A stretch of DNA of 12,941 nt from Peptococcaceae bacterium (GCA_031289815.1 JAITOS010000011.1:1-12941); one strand, 5' to 3'; positions 4,386 to 12,941 are shown, counted from the first letter of the stretch. Made by a program: numbers and translations. The notes: generated by a model from the letters alone, not told the origin.

Positions 4386-7300
4386 TCAAAACAAGCTCAA
4401 CTGATTCTGATCCGGAATTTCTTTTAAACACCCATGTTTTTCCATGATCTCAATGACCGTTTTCGACAATTTCGCCAATGAACTCATATCTTCCACCGAG
4501 CGAATGCCTTGATTTTCTCGCAGGTTCACCAGCTTGGCGGCGGCGGTTTCCCCTAAGCCCTGCAAGGAAATCAGCGGTGGTAGCAGCCCATTGTCCCTGA
4601 TCTGAAATTTTGTGGCGTCTGATTCCCACAAATCGACCCGGTGGAGAGCAATGCCGCGGCAATCCATTTCCACCGCCAATTCCAGCAGCGCGATTAAACT
4701 CTTTTCCTTGGCGCTGGCCTCGTTGCCTTTGCCTTCGATGTCCTTGATCTTTTGTTGGCACGCCGCTCTCCCCTGAATGATCATATCGGCGTCGAAGTCA
4801 GCGGCCCGCACCGTAAAGCTGGCGGCGTAAAAAGCCGCCGGATAATGGATTTTAAACCAGGCGATGCGGAAGGACATGATCACATACGCCGCCGCGTGGG
4901 CCTTGGGGAACATATATTTGATCTTCTGACAGGATTCGATATACCAATCCGGCACGTCGTGGCGGTGCATTTCCTCAATCTCCGCCGTTTTCAAGCCTTT
5001 GCCCTTGCGCACATTTTCCATGATCTTAAAGGCTTGAGAGGCTTCCAGCCCTTTGTAGATCAGATAGACCATGATGTCGTCGCGGCAGGCGATGATCTCA
5101 GAGATGTCCGCTTTGCCGCTGCGCAGCAGCTCCTGCGCGTTTCCCAGCCAAACGTCCGTCCCATGCGACAAACCGGAAATGCGTACCAGATCAGAAAACG
5201 CTTTGGGGCTGGCGTCTTCGAGCATTTGCCGGACGAATTTCGTCCCGAATTCCGGAATGCCGAAGGTTCCCGTGTTGGAATCAATATCTTTCGGCGTAAC
5301 CCCCAAAGCCTCCGGGCTGGAAAACAGGGACGTCACCAAGGGGTCGTCCAGCGCGATCTTTTCCGCGCTTTCGCCGGTCATATCCTCCAGCATCTTAATG
5401 ATCGTCGGCGCGTCATGCCCCAGGATGTCCAGCTTCACCAAGCGGCCGGAAATGGAGTGATAATCAAAGTGGGTCGTGATGATGTCCGATTTCGGGTCGT
5501 CCGCCGGTCTTTGCAAGGGGGTAAAATCAAAGACGTCGCATTCCTTGGGCAGCACCATTAAGCCGCCGGGATGCTGTCCGGTGGTTCGCTTTACACCGGA
5601 ACAACCCCGCACCAGCCGGTCCATTTCCGCTGAACGCGATTTCAGGCCGCGATCCTCCAGGTAATTTTTGACGAAGCCATAGGCCGTTTTATTGGCAATC
5701 GTGGCGATGGTTCCCGCGCGGAAAACGTATTCCTTGCCGAAGAGTTCTTCCGTGTATTTATGCGCTCGGGACTGGTAGTCGCCGGAAAAATTTAAGTCAA
5801 TATCCGGCACTTTATCCCCTTCAAAGCCCAGGAAGGTTTCAAAGGGAATGTCATAGCCGTCCTTCGCCAGCGCTTCCCCGCAGCGTGGACAGGAGAGGTC
5901 CGGCAGATCCGCCCCGGAACCGACGCTGCCGTCTTCTTTCCAGAGCGAATGCAGGCATTGCGGATTCAGGCAGCGATAGTGCGGCGGCAACGGATTCACT
6001 TCCGTAATGCCGGTCAGGGTCGCCACCAGAGAAGAGCCCACCGAACCTCTGGAACCTACGATATAGCCGTCTTCGTTGGATTTTTTCACTAATAAATGCG
6101 CGATCAGATACAGGACGGCAAAGCCGTGCCCGACGATGGAACGCAGTTCTTTTTCCAAGCGCGCGCGCACAATTTCCGGCAACGGTTCCCCATAAAGCTC
6201 ACGCGCTTTCCGCCAGGACGCCTCCTGAACCTTTTCCGCCGCTCCCGGAATGCTGGGCGCGTGCAAATCCTCCGGAAAGGGTTTGAGGTTTTCCGTCTGC
6301 GCCGCGATCTGCCGCGGCGCTTGCACGACCACCTGATAAGCTTCCTCTTCTCCGAGATAAGCGAACTCCGCCAGCATCTCCCCAGTGGTTCGGTAATACA
6401 GCGGCGCTTGGTTATCCGCGTCGTCAAAGCCCTTACCGGCCATCAGAATACGCCGGTATACTTCATCCTCCGGATCGAGAAAATGTACATCCCCCGTCGC
6501 CACGACCGGCTTGCCCAGTTCTTTGCCCAAGCGGCAGACGGTGCGGTTCATTTCGCGCAAGCCTTCTTCATCGGCGACCCGGTTCTGGCGGACCAGGAAA
6601 GCGTTATTGGCCAGGGGCTGGATTTCCAGATAGTCGTAAAAGGAGGCGATCTCCACTAGTTTCGCCCAAGGCTTCCGGTCGATGAGCGCCTGAAATAATT
6701 CCCCGGCTTCACAAGCCGATCCCACGATTAACCCGGCGCGATGGCTGCTCAAAAGGCTGCGCGGGATTCTCGGCCGCCGGTGATAATGCTCTAAATGGGA
6801 CTGGGTAATCAGGCGGTAGAGATTTTTCAAGCCCTCCGTGTTCTTGACCAGCAGGATGATATGTATCATCTTTTTCCGGCTGTTCGGGTCTGCGTCCGGG
6901 GCGTCGTCCAGCAGATAGCCCTCTACGCCCAGAATGATCTTTACCCCGCATTTTTGACCGGTGGCGACTGCGTCCGGGAACGCCTGAACCACGCCGTGAT
7001 CGGTAATGGCCAGGGCTTCATGTCCCCAGTATTTTGCCCTTTGGATCAATTCCGCCGCCGAAGCGGTTCCGTCCATCGTGGACATACGCGTATGCAGGTG
7101 CAATTCCACGCGTTTGACCTCTTCTTCATCCTTGCGAATCGGCTGTTCGTGCCGCACGATGTCCTTCGGCATGAGCGTCAGCTCCGAGGTATAGCGGTCG
7201 AATTGCGCCGCACCCCGGATTTTCAGCCACTCGCCTTCCGCTAATTCCAGGACGGGCGCGTTTTCCTCCAGAAAAATCTTGGCGGCGATGGCGCCGGTGA

Positions 7301-8081
7301 GATCACAAAGATCAAAGGTTAGCAGTTGTCTTCCCGTTTTTAGCTTGCGCTGCTGGAGCTTCATGCATTGGCCCTGGAGGATCACCTTGGGTTCCTCTTC
7401 CTGAATTTCGGCAATCGACAGGCCTTTCCCCTTAAATTCCTTGCCCAGCAGACAACGAATCTCCGGCCCGTCTTTCTTTTTTTCCGTCTCCGCCGTCTTT
7501 AATTGCAGAATATATTCCATCTCCTCGGCTTCCGCTTCCGTCAGGTAATCTTCTATTTCCTGTTTTTCGTCAATGACGCAGTCGATGACGGCCCGGATGC
7601 CATATTTACGCCAAAAGTATTGTTCAATGATGGCTTTTTTGATTTTCATATATTCCATATTTAAAGCGTTCGGAATATAAATCGTCAGGCAATGGTCCGA
7701 CACCTGAAAAGGCGTTTCGCTTTCCAGCCAGCCTTTCATGATGGGCAGAATTTCAATCAGTTCCCGGACGATCTCCGGCCAATCCGCCTGGCATACGGCT
7801 TCCAGGCTCCCGTGCTCCGCCGGATAACGCCAGCGCAATTCTATCGTTTCCACCTCCGGCGCCTGTTCTTTTAACCAGGCCAGCAGCGGCTCAAACAAAT
7901 CCCGGTCCAAGGGTTCTTGGGGCGTCAGATAAAATAAATGCAACACCCATCTTCCCTCTTTCGGGAGGACTTCCACCTTCTCGATCATGATTTCATTCAG
8001 ACAGCTTTGCCATGATTTCTTCAAATTCGCCGGAAGTCGAGCCAGTAACTCCATTTCTGATAAAAGCCTCTGCTTGGCCAT
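4386..8081 (-). CDS. polC: DNA polymerase III alpha subunit, PolC type, lacking the 3'-5' exonuclease domain
   Basis: This is the replicative DNA polymerase of low-G+C Gram-positive bacteria, with 1231 residues from the preferred ATG. Domain order: N-terminal domain (about 1-170); OB-fold (about 231-308); PHP domain starting at VELHLHTRMSTMDG (325-338); palm and fingers with a Cys4 zinc ribbon (C704, C709, C731, C734); catalytic acids D760 and D762 in PDIDLNFSG and D885 in KLDILGHD; a helix-hairpin-helix-like region (about 1165-1215); and the C-terminal clamp-binding end QNQLSLF. In Bacillus subtilis PolC (1437 residues) a DnaQ-like proofreading domain interrupts the PHP domain. Here GVEGYLLDD is followed after about a dozen residues by HIILLVKNTEGLKNLYRL, so that domain is absent. 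PHP metal-ligand positions are present: H328, H330, D337, H362, E387, H407, C457, D531 and H533. It is the last gene of the dxr-rseP-ispG-proS-polC operon, 37 bases after proS. Confidence 0.97.
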   Translation of the reverse strand: MAKQRLLSEMELLARLPANLKKSWQSCLNEIMIEKVEVLPKEGRWVLHLFYLTPQEPLDRDLFEPLLAWLKEQAPEVETIELRWRYPAEHGSLEAVCQADWPEIVRELIEILPIMKGWLESETPFQVSDHCLTIYIPNALNMEYMKIKKAIIEQYFWRKYGIRAVIDCVIDEKQEIEDYLTEAEAEEMEYILQLKTAETEKKKDGPEIRCLLGKEFKGKGLSIAEIQEEEPKVILQGQCMKLQQRKLKTGRQLLTFDLCDLTGAIAAKIFLEENAPVLELAEGEWLKIRGAAQFDRYTSELTLMPKDIVRHEQPIRKDEEEVKRVELHLHTRMSTMDGTASAAELIQRAKYWGHEALAITDHGVVQAFPDAVATGQKCGVKIILGVEGYLLDDAPDADPNSRKKMIHIILLVKNTEGLKNLYRLITQSHLEHYHRRPRIPRSLLSSHRAGLIVGSACEAGELFQALIDRKPWAKLVEIASFYDYLEIQPLANNAFLVRQNRVADEEGLREMNRTVCRLGKELGKPVVATGDVHFLDPEDEVYRRILMAGKGFDDADNQAPLYYRTTGEMLAEFAYLGEEEAYQVVVQAPRQIAAQTENLKPFPEDLHAPSIPGAAEKVQEASWRKARELYGEPLPEIVRARLEKELRSIVGHGFAVLYLIAHLLVKKSNEDGYIVGSRGSVGSSLVATLTGITEVNPLPPHYRCLNPQCLHSLWKEDGSVGSGADLPDLSCPRCGEALAKDGYDIPFETFLGFEGDKVPDIDLNFSGDYQSRAHKYTEELFGKEYVFRAGTIATIANKTAYGFVKNYLEDRGLKSRSAEMDRLVRGCSGVKRTTGQHPGGLMVLPKECDVFDFTPLQRPADDPKSDIITTHFDYHSISGRLVKLDILGHDAPTIIKMLEDMTGESAEKIALDDPLVTSLFSSPEALGVTPKDIDSNTGTFGIPEFGTKFVRQMLEDASPKAFSDLVRISGLSHGTDVWLGNAQELLRSGKADISEIIACRDDIMVYLIYKGLEASQAFKIMENVRKGKGLKTAEIEEMHRHDVPDWYIESCQKIKYMFPKAHAAAYVIMSFRIAWFKIHYPAAFYAASFTVRAADFDADMIIQGRAACQQKIKDIEGKGNEASAKEKSLIALLELAVEMDCRGIALHRVDLWESDATKFQIRDNGLLPPLISLQGLGETAAAKLVNLRENQGIRSVEDMSSLAKLSKTVIEIMEKHGCLKEIPDQNQLSLF

Positions 8082-8089
8082 TTCCATTT

Positions 8090-8096
8090 CTCCTTT
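8090..8096 (-). promoter_or_regulatory. Ribosome binding site deciding the polC start
   Basis: AAAGGAG lies 8 bases before ATG 8081 but only 2 bases before the in-frame ATG at 8087. The second ATG is therefore the likelier start, giving MAKQRLLSEMELL at the N-terminus. The alternative adds two residues. Confidence 0.7.
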
Positions 8097-8118
8097 AAAA
8101 AGAAATCAGCAAAACCGG

Positions 8119-9852
8119 TTATTCTCTAAATGCCGCCAGCGCTTCGTCAATGAGCCGCCGCACCTTTTGCGGCAATTCTGCCAGCGGCGTCAGATCCGTC
8201 TCTCCTGTTTTTCGGTTTCTCAATTCCACCTGCCCCTGAGCCAGGGTTTTCGTTCCTATCGTAATTCTCAGAGGGTAGCCGACTAAATCAGCGTCTTTGA
8301 ATTTCACTCCCGGACGTTCGTCACGGTCGTCGATCACCGTTTCTACGCCCAAGGCGGTCAGCTCGCGATAGAGCTTCTCGGCGACCCCGGCGACTTCACT
8401 GTCTTTCATGTTGACCGGCACGATGAGGCAATGATAGGGCGCGACCGGCAACGGCCAGATAATCCCGTCGGCGTCGTGGTTCTGCTCAATGGCCGCCGCC
8501 ATCGTCCGGCTCACCCCAATGCCATAACACCCCATATGAATCAGGTTTTCCGCGCCCTTCTCATCGAGATACGTGGCTTGTAACGCCTGACTGTATTTGG
8601 TTCCCAAATTGAACACCTGACCCACTTCAATACCGCGGGCGGCTTGCAGCGGCGCTCCGCACGCGGGGCAGGCCTCGCCTGCTTCTATCTGGCGGATATC
8701 CGCCGTTTGAGCGATAGGAAGATCTCTCTCCGGAACCACGTGCCGGTAATGATAGCCGGTTCGATTCGCCCCGCAAATCGCCTGCGGCATCAGGGCTATT
8801 TCCGGGTCGGCAAGGATCTTTAAGCCGGACGGCGTTCCTATCGGCCCCACCGATCCGGCTTCACAGCCCAGCGTCCGTTCCACCGTCTCCGGCGAAGCCA
8901 ATTGCAGGGTAGTACAACCGCCTAAGGCATGATTGAGTTTCAATTCATTCACTTCGCGATCCCCCCTGATTAAAACCAGGAAGACCTGATCATCCCCTTG
9001 ATAGAGTAACGATTTGATCAGGCGGCTCTCCGGCGCTTGGAAAAAACGCGCGACTTCTTCAATGGAACGCTGTTGCGGCGTTGCCATCAACTCCAACGCA
9101 GCAGTCGTCGGCTGATCCTGGCTCGCTTGCGGCTGACATTCGGCCTTTTCCACATTGGCGGCATAATCACAGGCTTGACAGTATACCACTTCCGCTTCTC
9201 CTGACTCCGCCAGCACCATGAACTCATGGGTGCCGCCGCTGCCGCCGATCGCCCCGGCGTCCGCTTCGACCGCACGAAAGGTCAGGCCGCAGCGGCTGAA
9301 GATCCGGCGGTAGGCATCATACATCTTCCGGTAGCTGACATTAAGCCCTTCCTCATCGCGGTCAAAGGAGTATAAATCCTTCATGATGAATTCGCGCCCG
9401 CGCATCAAGCCAAAACGGGGACGGCGTTCGTCCCGGTATTTATTTTGAATTTGGTAGAGCAACAGCGGTAATTGTTTATACGACCGCACTTCATTGCGCA
9501 CCAAGTCGGTGATCATCTCTTCATGCGTCGGCCCCAGACAAAATTCACGGTCATGCCGGTCGCGCAGGCGAAACATTTCCGGCCCGTACACTTGCCAGCG
9601 TCCTGTTTCTTTCCATAATTCCGCCGGCTGGATGACCGGCAGCAGCAATTCCTGGCCGCCTTGCGCGTCCATTTCTTCCCGGACGATTTCCTCGATTTTT
9701 CTGAGGATTCGCCATCCCAGAGGGAGATAGGTATACACCCCGGCGGCCGCCTTGCGGATCAGACCGGCTTTGACCATCAGTTGATGACTTATCACTTCCG
9801 CTTCCGCCGGAACCTCGCGCAAGGTCGGATTGAGTAGTTGGCTTACACGCAT
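8119..9852 (-). CDS. proS: Prolyl-tRNA synthetase, bacterial type with editing domain
   Basis: This cytoplasmic class II aminoacyl-tRNA synthetase attaches proline to tRNA-Pro (577 residues, normal for the bacterial type). Class II motif 1 is near 44-61 (PLGWRILRKIEEIVREEM), motif 2 near 133-163 (YRDERRPRFG and EFIMKDLYSF) and motif 3 near 441-455 (GCYGIGVSRTM). An editing (INS) domain lies between motifs 2 and 3 at about 225-400, with K280, GSVGPIGTPSG (333-343) and H368 at positions used in clearing mischarged alanine. Two Cys pairs (225/228 and 395/398) bracket this domain and could bind zinc. The anticodon-binding domain is at about 470-570. The N-terminus MRVSQLLNPTLREVPAEAE is the usual family start. 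The gene begins 3 bases after ispG; AAAGGA inside the end of ispG, 12 bases upstream, is a slightly distant ribosome site, so translational coupling is likely. Confidence 0.97.
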   Translation of the reverse strand: MRVSQLLNPTLREVPAEAEVISHQLMVKAGLIRKAAAGVYTYLPLGWRILRKIEEIVREEMDAQGGQELLLPVIQPAELWKETGRWQVYGPEMFRLRDRHDREFCLGPTHEEMITDLVRNEVRSYKQLPLLLYQIQNKYRDERRPRFGLMRGREFIMKDLYSFDRDEEGLNVSYRKMYDAYRRIFSRCGLTFRAVEADAGAIGGSGGTHEFMVLAESGEAEVVYCQACDYAANVEKAECQPQASQDQPTTAALELMATPQQRSIEEVARFFQAPESRLIKSLLYQGDDQVFLVLIRGDREVNELKLNHALGGCTTLQLASPETVERTLGCEAGSVGPIGTPSGLKILADPEIALMPQAICGANRTGYHYRHVVPERDLPIAQTADIRQIEAGEACPACGAPLQAARGIEVGQVFNLGTKYSQALQATYLDEKGAENLIHMGCYGIGVSRTMAAAIEQNHDADGIIWPLPVAPYHCLIVPVNMKDSEVAGVAEKLYRELTALGVETVIDDRDERPGVKFKDADLVGYPLRITIGTKTLAQGQVELRNRKTGETDLTPLAELPQKVRRLIDEALAAFRE

Positions 9853-9855
9853 GAT

Positions 9856-10974
9856 TCAGTTCATTCCTTTCCGCAACGTCTCGTTGCCAGCCGGGATCGG
9901 TTCGGTTTGCGTCCTTACGTGCGCCTCGATCTCCCGGAGTAAGGCCGGGAGCAGCTCTTCTTCGGAAAGCTTGGCCACGATTTCCCCCTGACGAAACAGC
10001 AAGCCCGCGCCTTTCCCTCCCGCAATGCCAAAGTCAGCGTCACGCGCCTCTCCCGGCCCATTCACCGCGCAACCCATCACGGCGACCTTTAAAGGGATCG
10101 TCAAGGGCGGCAGCGCCTGTAATTTCTCTTCCACTTTTTCCGCCAGCGCGGCGAGATCCACCTGCGTTCTCCCGCACGTCGGACAGCTGATCAATTCCAC
10201 CCCTCGCCGACGCAAGCCCAGCACCCGCAAAATTTCCAAGGCGACAGGGATTTCCTGCACCGGATCGCCGGTCAGCGATACCCGCAGCGTGTCCCCAATC
10301 CCTTCCGCCAGCAAGGCTCCGATTCCCACCGCCGACTTGACCAGTCCGGAGCGAACCGTTCCGGCTTCCGTCACCCCTATATGCAAGGGATACTCCACTT
10401 GAGCGGCAATCCGGCGATAAGCCTCCAGCAGCAAAGGCACCTGGGAAGATTTTAAGGAGAGCTTGATTTGGTCATAGCCTTCCTCCTCCAATAAACGGAC
10501 GTGCCGCAAGGCGCTTTCAACCAAGGCTTGAGCCGTCGGCTTGCCATAGCGCTCCAGCAGATCTTTTTCCAGCGAACCGGCATTCACGCCGATCCGAATC
10601 GGGATTTGTTTTTCTTTCAGCGCCTGAACAATTTCTTTTATTTTCCATTTTTCACCAATGTTTCCCGGATTCAGCCGCAGTCCGTGTACTCCCTGTGCCA
10701 CCGCTTTCAGCGCCAGCCGGTAATCAAAATGAATATCGGCGATCACCGGCAGCGGACTAGCCGCCACGATCTGCCCCAAAGCCGCCGCCGCCTCTTCGTC
10801 CGGCACCGCCAAGCGGACAATGTCACATCCTGCCAGCGCTAACTCCCGAATCTGAGCCAGGGTAGCTTCCGCCTGCCGGGTATCCGTATTCGTCATGGAT
10901 TGCACAGCGACAGGCGCTTCTCCGCCCACGCTGACGTTGCCAATCCGGATGGTTTTCGATTTGCGACGATCCAT
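9856..10974 (-). CDS. ispG: 4-hydroxy-3-methylbut-2-en-1-yl diphosphate synthase
   Basis: IspG (GcpE) is the iron-sulfur enzyme of the MEP isoprenoid pathway that converts methylerythritol cyclodiphosphate to HMBPP. The 372 residues comprise an N-terminal TIM barrel beginning IRIGNVSVGGEAPVAVQSMT and containing HGLRLNPGNIG (97-107), and a C-terminal domain binding one [4Fe-4S] cluster. The cluster ligands are visible as C264 and C267 in SCPTCGR, C302 in GCAVNGPGEA and E309 as the fourth ligand. The length is that of the short bacterial form without the extra plant/Chlamydia insert. ATG 10974 follows AGGGGG with about 9 bases between. It sits 33 bases after rseP and 3 bases before proS. Together with dxr in the same operon, it places two MEP enzymes under one transcript. 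Confidence 0.97.
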   Translation of the reverse strand: MDRRKSKTIRIGNVSVGGEAPVAVQSMTNTDTRQAEATLAQIRELALAGCDIVRLAVPDEEAAAALGQIVAASPLPVIADIHFDYRLALKAVAQGVHGLRLNPGNIGEKWKIKEIVQALKEKQIPIRIGVNAGSLEKDLLERYGKPTAQALVESALRHVRLLEEEGYDQIKLSLKSSQVPLLLEAYRRIAAQVEYPLHIGVTEAGTVRSGLVKSAVGIGALLAEGIGDTLRVSLTGDPVQEIPVALEILRVLGLRRRGVELISCPTCGRTQVDLAALAEKVEEKLQALPPLTIPLKVAVMGCAVNGPGEARDADFGIAGGKGAGLLFRQGEIVAKLSEEELLPALLREIEAHVRTQTEPIPAGNETLRKGMN

Positions 10975-11007
10975 ATTCTTGCGCCCCCTATGGTCCTGTA
11001 TAGCGTT

Positions 11008-12072
11008 TTAAGATTTAGCGAATAAACGGAGAATATCATGATACGTCACCACGACGGCAAACAGCAGTAATAACGCGAAACCCAGCAAATGAATCATATT
11101 TTCCCTTTCCGGCTTTACCGGTTTGCCCCGCACGCCCTCAATGAGCAAAAAGATGATGCGCGAGCCGTCCAGCGCGGGGATGGGAAAGAGATTCAGCAAG
11201 CCCAGCTGTATGCTGATCGCGCTGGTGAAGATCAGCAAATTCATAAATCCCTCTCTGGCCGCCTCCCCTACCGCCTGGGCAATCATCACCGGGCCGCCGA
11301 CGTCCGCCGGAATTTGACCGGTGATCATCTGAAACAGAGTCACGATGATCATTCTGGTAAATGAAACCGTTTGGATACAGCCGTATTTTATGGACTGCCA
11401 GACCGATACCTGCTTATAAACGATAGCGGGCGCGATCCCAATCATCCCGTAGCCGGTCTGCGGGTCTTTCTCCGTCACCACATTCAACGCCAGCTGCTGA
11501 CCGTCGCGTACAATCACCACATCCAGCGGTTGCTCCGGCTGGGTGTGAATGACTTCGATCAGCGCATTCCAATCCGGCGTATCCACGCCATTGACGCGGA
11601 TGATTTGGTCGCCCTCGCGAAATCCAGCCTGCATGGCGGGTTTACCGTCGATCAGGGAACCGATGGCGCTGCCTTCCGCTTGCTCCGGTATACCCATGTA
11701 AGCAAAAACCAGGATAAACAACAGGATCGCCAAAACAAAATTCATCACCGGCCCGGCGGCAATAATCGCAATCCGCTTACCGATGCTTTTATTCATAAAG
11801 CTCCGCGGATGATCAGAAGCGGCAATCACCGGCTTCCCCTGCTCATCCATTTCCGCGTCCATGCCGAACATCTTGACAAAGCCGCCCAGCGGAAAGAGGC
11901 GAAGAGCGTACAGGGTTTCCTTTCCCTGATGGCTGATCAGCTTGGGGCCAAAGCCAAAGCTGAATTCCAGCACTTTCACGCCAGCCCATCTGGCCACGAT
12001 AAAATGACCGAATTCGTGAATCATAATCAACAAGCCGAAAACAAAGATCCAGGACACTACCGCAATGATCAT
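11008..12072 (-). CDS. rseP: RseP/RasP-type site-2 intramembrane zinc metalloprotease
   Basis: This membrane protease cleaves transmembrane segments of regulatory or signal peptides, such as anti-sigma factors in B. subtilis and E. coli. It has 354 residues. The zinc site HEFGH is at 19-23 inside the first membrane helix; a second helix lies at about 101-126; a single PDZ domain is at about 132-202 (GKPAMQAGFREGDQIIRVNG); the third ligand is D302 in NLFPIPALDG (294-303); the last membrane helix is at about 327-345. One PDZ domain, rather than the two of E. coli RseP, is the usual Firmicutes arrangement. The ATG overlaps the dxr stop in ATGA, and GGAGGG lies 6 bases upstream inside dxr, so translational coupling is likely. 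The substrate is unknown; no sigma/anti-sigma gene is in the window. Confidence 0.96.
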   Translation of the reverse strand: MIIAVVSWIFVFGLLIMIHEFGHFIVARWAGVKVLEFSFGFGPKLISHQGKETLYALRLFPLGGFVKMFGMDAEMDEQGKPVIAASDHPRSFMNKSIGKRIAIIAAGPVMNFVLAILLFILVFAYMGIPEQAEGSAIGSLIDGKPAMQAGFREGDQIIRVNGVDTPDWNALIEVIHTQPEQPLDVVIVRDGQQLALNVVTEKDPQTGYGMIGIAPAIVYKQVSVWQSIKYGCIQTVSFTRMIIVTLFQMITGQIPADVGGPVMIAQAVGEAAREGFMNLLIFTSAISIQLGLLNLFPIPALDGSRIIFLLIEGVRGKPVKPERENMIHLLGFALLLLFAVVVTYHDILRLFAKS

Positions 12073-12941
12073 CTTTCACCCTCCCCTGCGCCTGATTTAC
12101 CTCTCGGTTCCATGAACTCTAAAACGCGCCGTCTCGCCCAATCGTCCGCCGCCAGAATTTCCTCCAAACCGGGATGATCCCGTACCGTATGCGCCTCGCA
12201 TACCTCTATGACCAGCCGAAGAATGTCAGGAAAAGAAATCTCTCCTTTCAGAAACGCCTCCACCGCCACCTCATTGGCCGCGTTCATCACCGCCGGCATC
12301 GTGCCGCCCCGCCTGCCTGCCGCATAGGCGACGGCCAAGGCGGGAAAACGCTCCTGCTCCGGCTCCAAGAAAGTCAGGGTTTTACCGCGCAAATCGAGCC
12401 GTTCCCAAGCGCTCGCATGGCGCAGCGGATAATCCAGCGCGTACTGAATCGGTATCCGCATATCCGGCCTTCCCAACTGCGCCAAAACCGAGGTATCCCG
12501 ATATTCAACCAGAGAATGAATCAGGCTCTGCGGATGAATCAGCACCTCAATCTGATCATAGCCCAGCGCAAACAAATGATGCGCCTCAATCACTTCTAAG
12601 CCTTTATTCATCATGGTCGCCGAATCCACCGTGATCTTGGCGCCCATCCGCCAGTTCGGATGAGCCAGCGCCTCCGCTGGTGTGATACTCCGCATCTGTT
12701 CCAGAGGCCGGTGTAAAAACGGGCCGCCGGAAGCCGTCAGGATGATTTTTGCCACGCTCTCCCGTTCCTCTTCCAAGCACTGAAAAACGGCGGAATGCTC
12801 GCTGTCTACCGGCAGAATAGCGCAGCCATTCTCTCTGGCCCTTTCCATAACCAGTTCCCCGGCGGCCACCAGGGTTTCCTTGTTCGCCAGAGCAATGTCC
12901 TTTTTAGCCTGTAAAGCCGCCAAGGTCGGCTCCAAACCGAT
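12069..12941 (-). CDS. dxr: 1-deoxy-D-xylulose-5-phosphate reductoisomerase (5' end outside window)
   Basis: The fragment holds the last 290 residues of DXR (full proteins are about 380-400), the NADPH- and metal-dependent enzyme making 2-C-methylerythritol 4-phosphate in the MEP pathway. The missing part is the N-terminal Rossmann segment. Visible motifs in order: ALANKETLVAAG; metal site VDSEHSAVFQCL; TASGGPF; the flexible active-site loop HPNWRMG; KITVDSATMMNKGLEVIEA, which carries further metal and substrate ligands; and HPQSLIHSLVEYRDTS followed by QLGRPDMRIPIQYAL. The C-terminal helical domain follows and ends in a short Gly/Glu-rich tail. The frame is open to the window edge, reading I-G-L-E-P-T-L there. 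Its stop codon overlaps the rseP start by 4 bases. In related genomes frr, uppS and cdsA usually lie upstream; that part is not visible here. Confidence 0.97.
   Translation of the reverse strand: MGLEPTLAALQAKKDIALANKETLVAAGELVMERARENGCAILPVDSEHSAVFQCLEEERESVAKIILTASGGPFLHRPLEQMRSITPAEALAHPNWRMGAKITVDSATMMNKGLEVIEAHHLFALGYDQIEVLIHPQSLIHSLVEYRDTSVLAQLGRPDMRIPIQYALDYPLRHASAWERLDLRGKTLTFLEPEQERFPALAVAYAAGRRGGTMPAVMNAANEVAVEAFLKGEISFPDILRLVIEVCEAHTVRDHPGLEEILAADDWARRRVLEFMEPRGKSGAGEGER

Noticed and set aside
4752..5561. Long open frame (269 codons) on the plus strand
   Set aside because: It is fully antisense to polC, whose domains and motifs are unmistakable; its translation is rich in His, Arg and Gly without family resemblance.
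11371..12177. Long open frame (268 codons) on the plus strand
   Set aside because: It lies antisense to rseP and the end of dxr, both strongly supported; no recognisable motif or ribosome site.

Overview
This 12,941-base window (roughly 50-55% G+C by eye) is densely coding, and every convincing gene lies on the minus strand, so transcription runs from high to low coordinates. The content points to an anaerobic member of the Firmicutes (Bacillota). The replicative polymerase is of the PolC type, isoprenoids are made by the MEP pathway, the order dxr-rseP-ispG-proS-polC is the classic Firmicutes order, and an NfnAB-like ferredoxin/NAD(P) transhydrogenase pair is present. A Negativicutes or related clostridial lineage is plausible, but that is inference from gene content.

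Region 1 (12941 down to 4386) is a tight housekeeping operon: dxr (5' end outside the window), rseP (overlaps dxr by 4 bases), ispG, proS (3-base gap) and polC. It couples two MEP-pathway enzymes, an intramembrane protease, prolyl-tRNA synthetase and the replicative polymerase. The notable point is PolC: at about 1231 residues it lacks the DnaQ-like 3'-5' exonuclease domain that is normally inserted in the PHP domain. The PHP sequence runs straight across the usual insertion point, while all the PHP metal-ligand positions appear intact.

Region 2 (about 4385-3967) is the only long stretch without a convincing gene. It holds a perfect 21-bp palindrome just after polC, a pair of about 20-bp direct repeats flanking a consensus Shine-Dalgarno sequence that has no good start codon, and a doubtful 89-codon open frame. 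No clear terminator was seen.

Region 3 (3966 down to the left edge) is a second same-strand cluster: a membrane protein of unknown function with an acidic 13-residue repeat and a TPR-like end; a two-PRC-barrel protein with a long Ala/Pro linker; a membrane-anchored VanW-family protein; and an NfnA-like FAD/[2Fe-2S] subunit followed by the first 35 codons of its NfnB/GltA-like partner. Shine-Dalgarno placement argues for internal starts in three genes: TTG for nfnA, GTG for the PRC gene and the second ATG for polC. No RNA gene, CRISPR array or insertion sequence was recognised.
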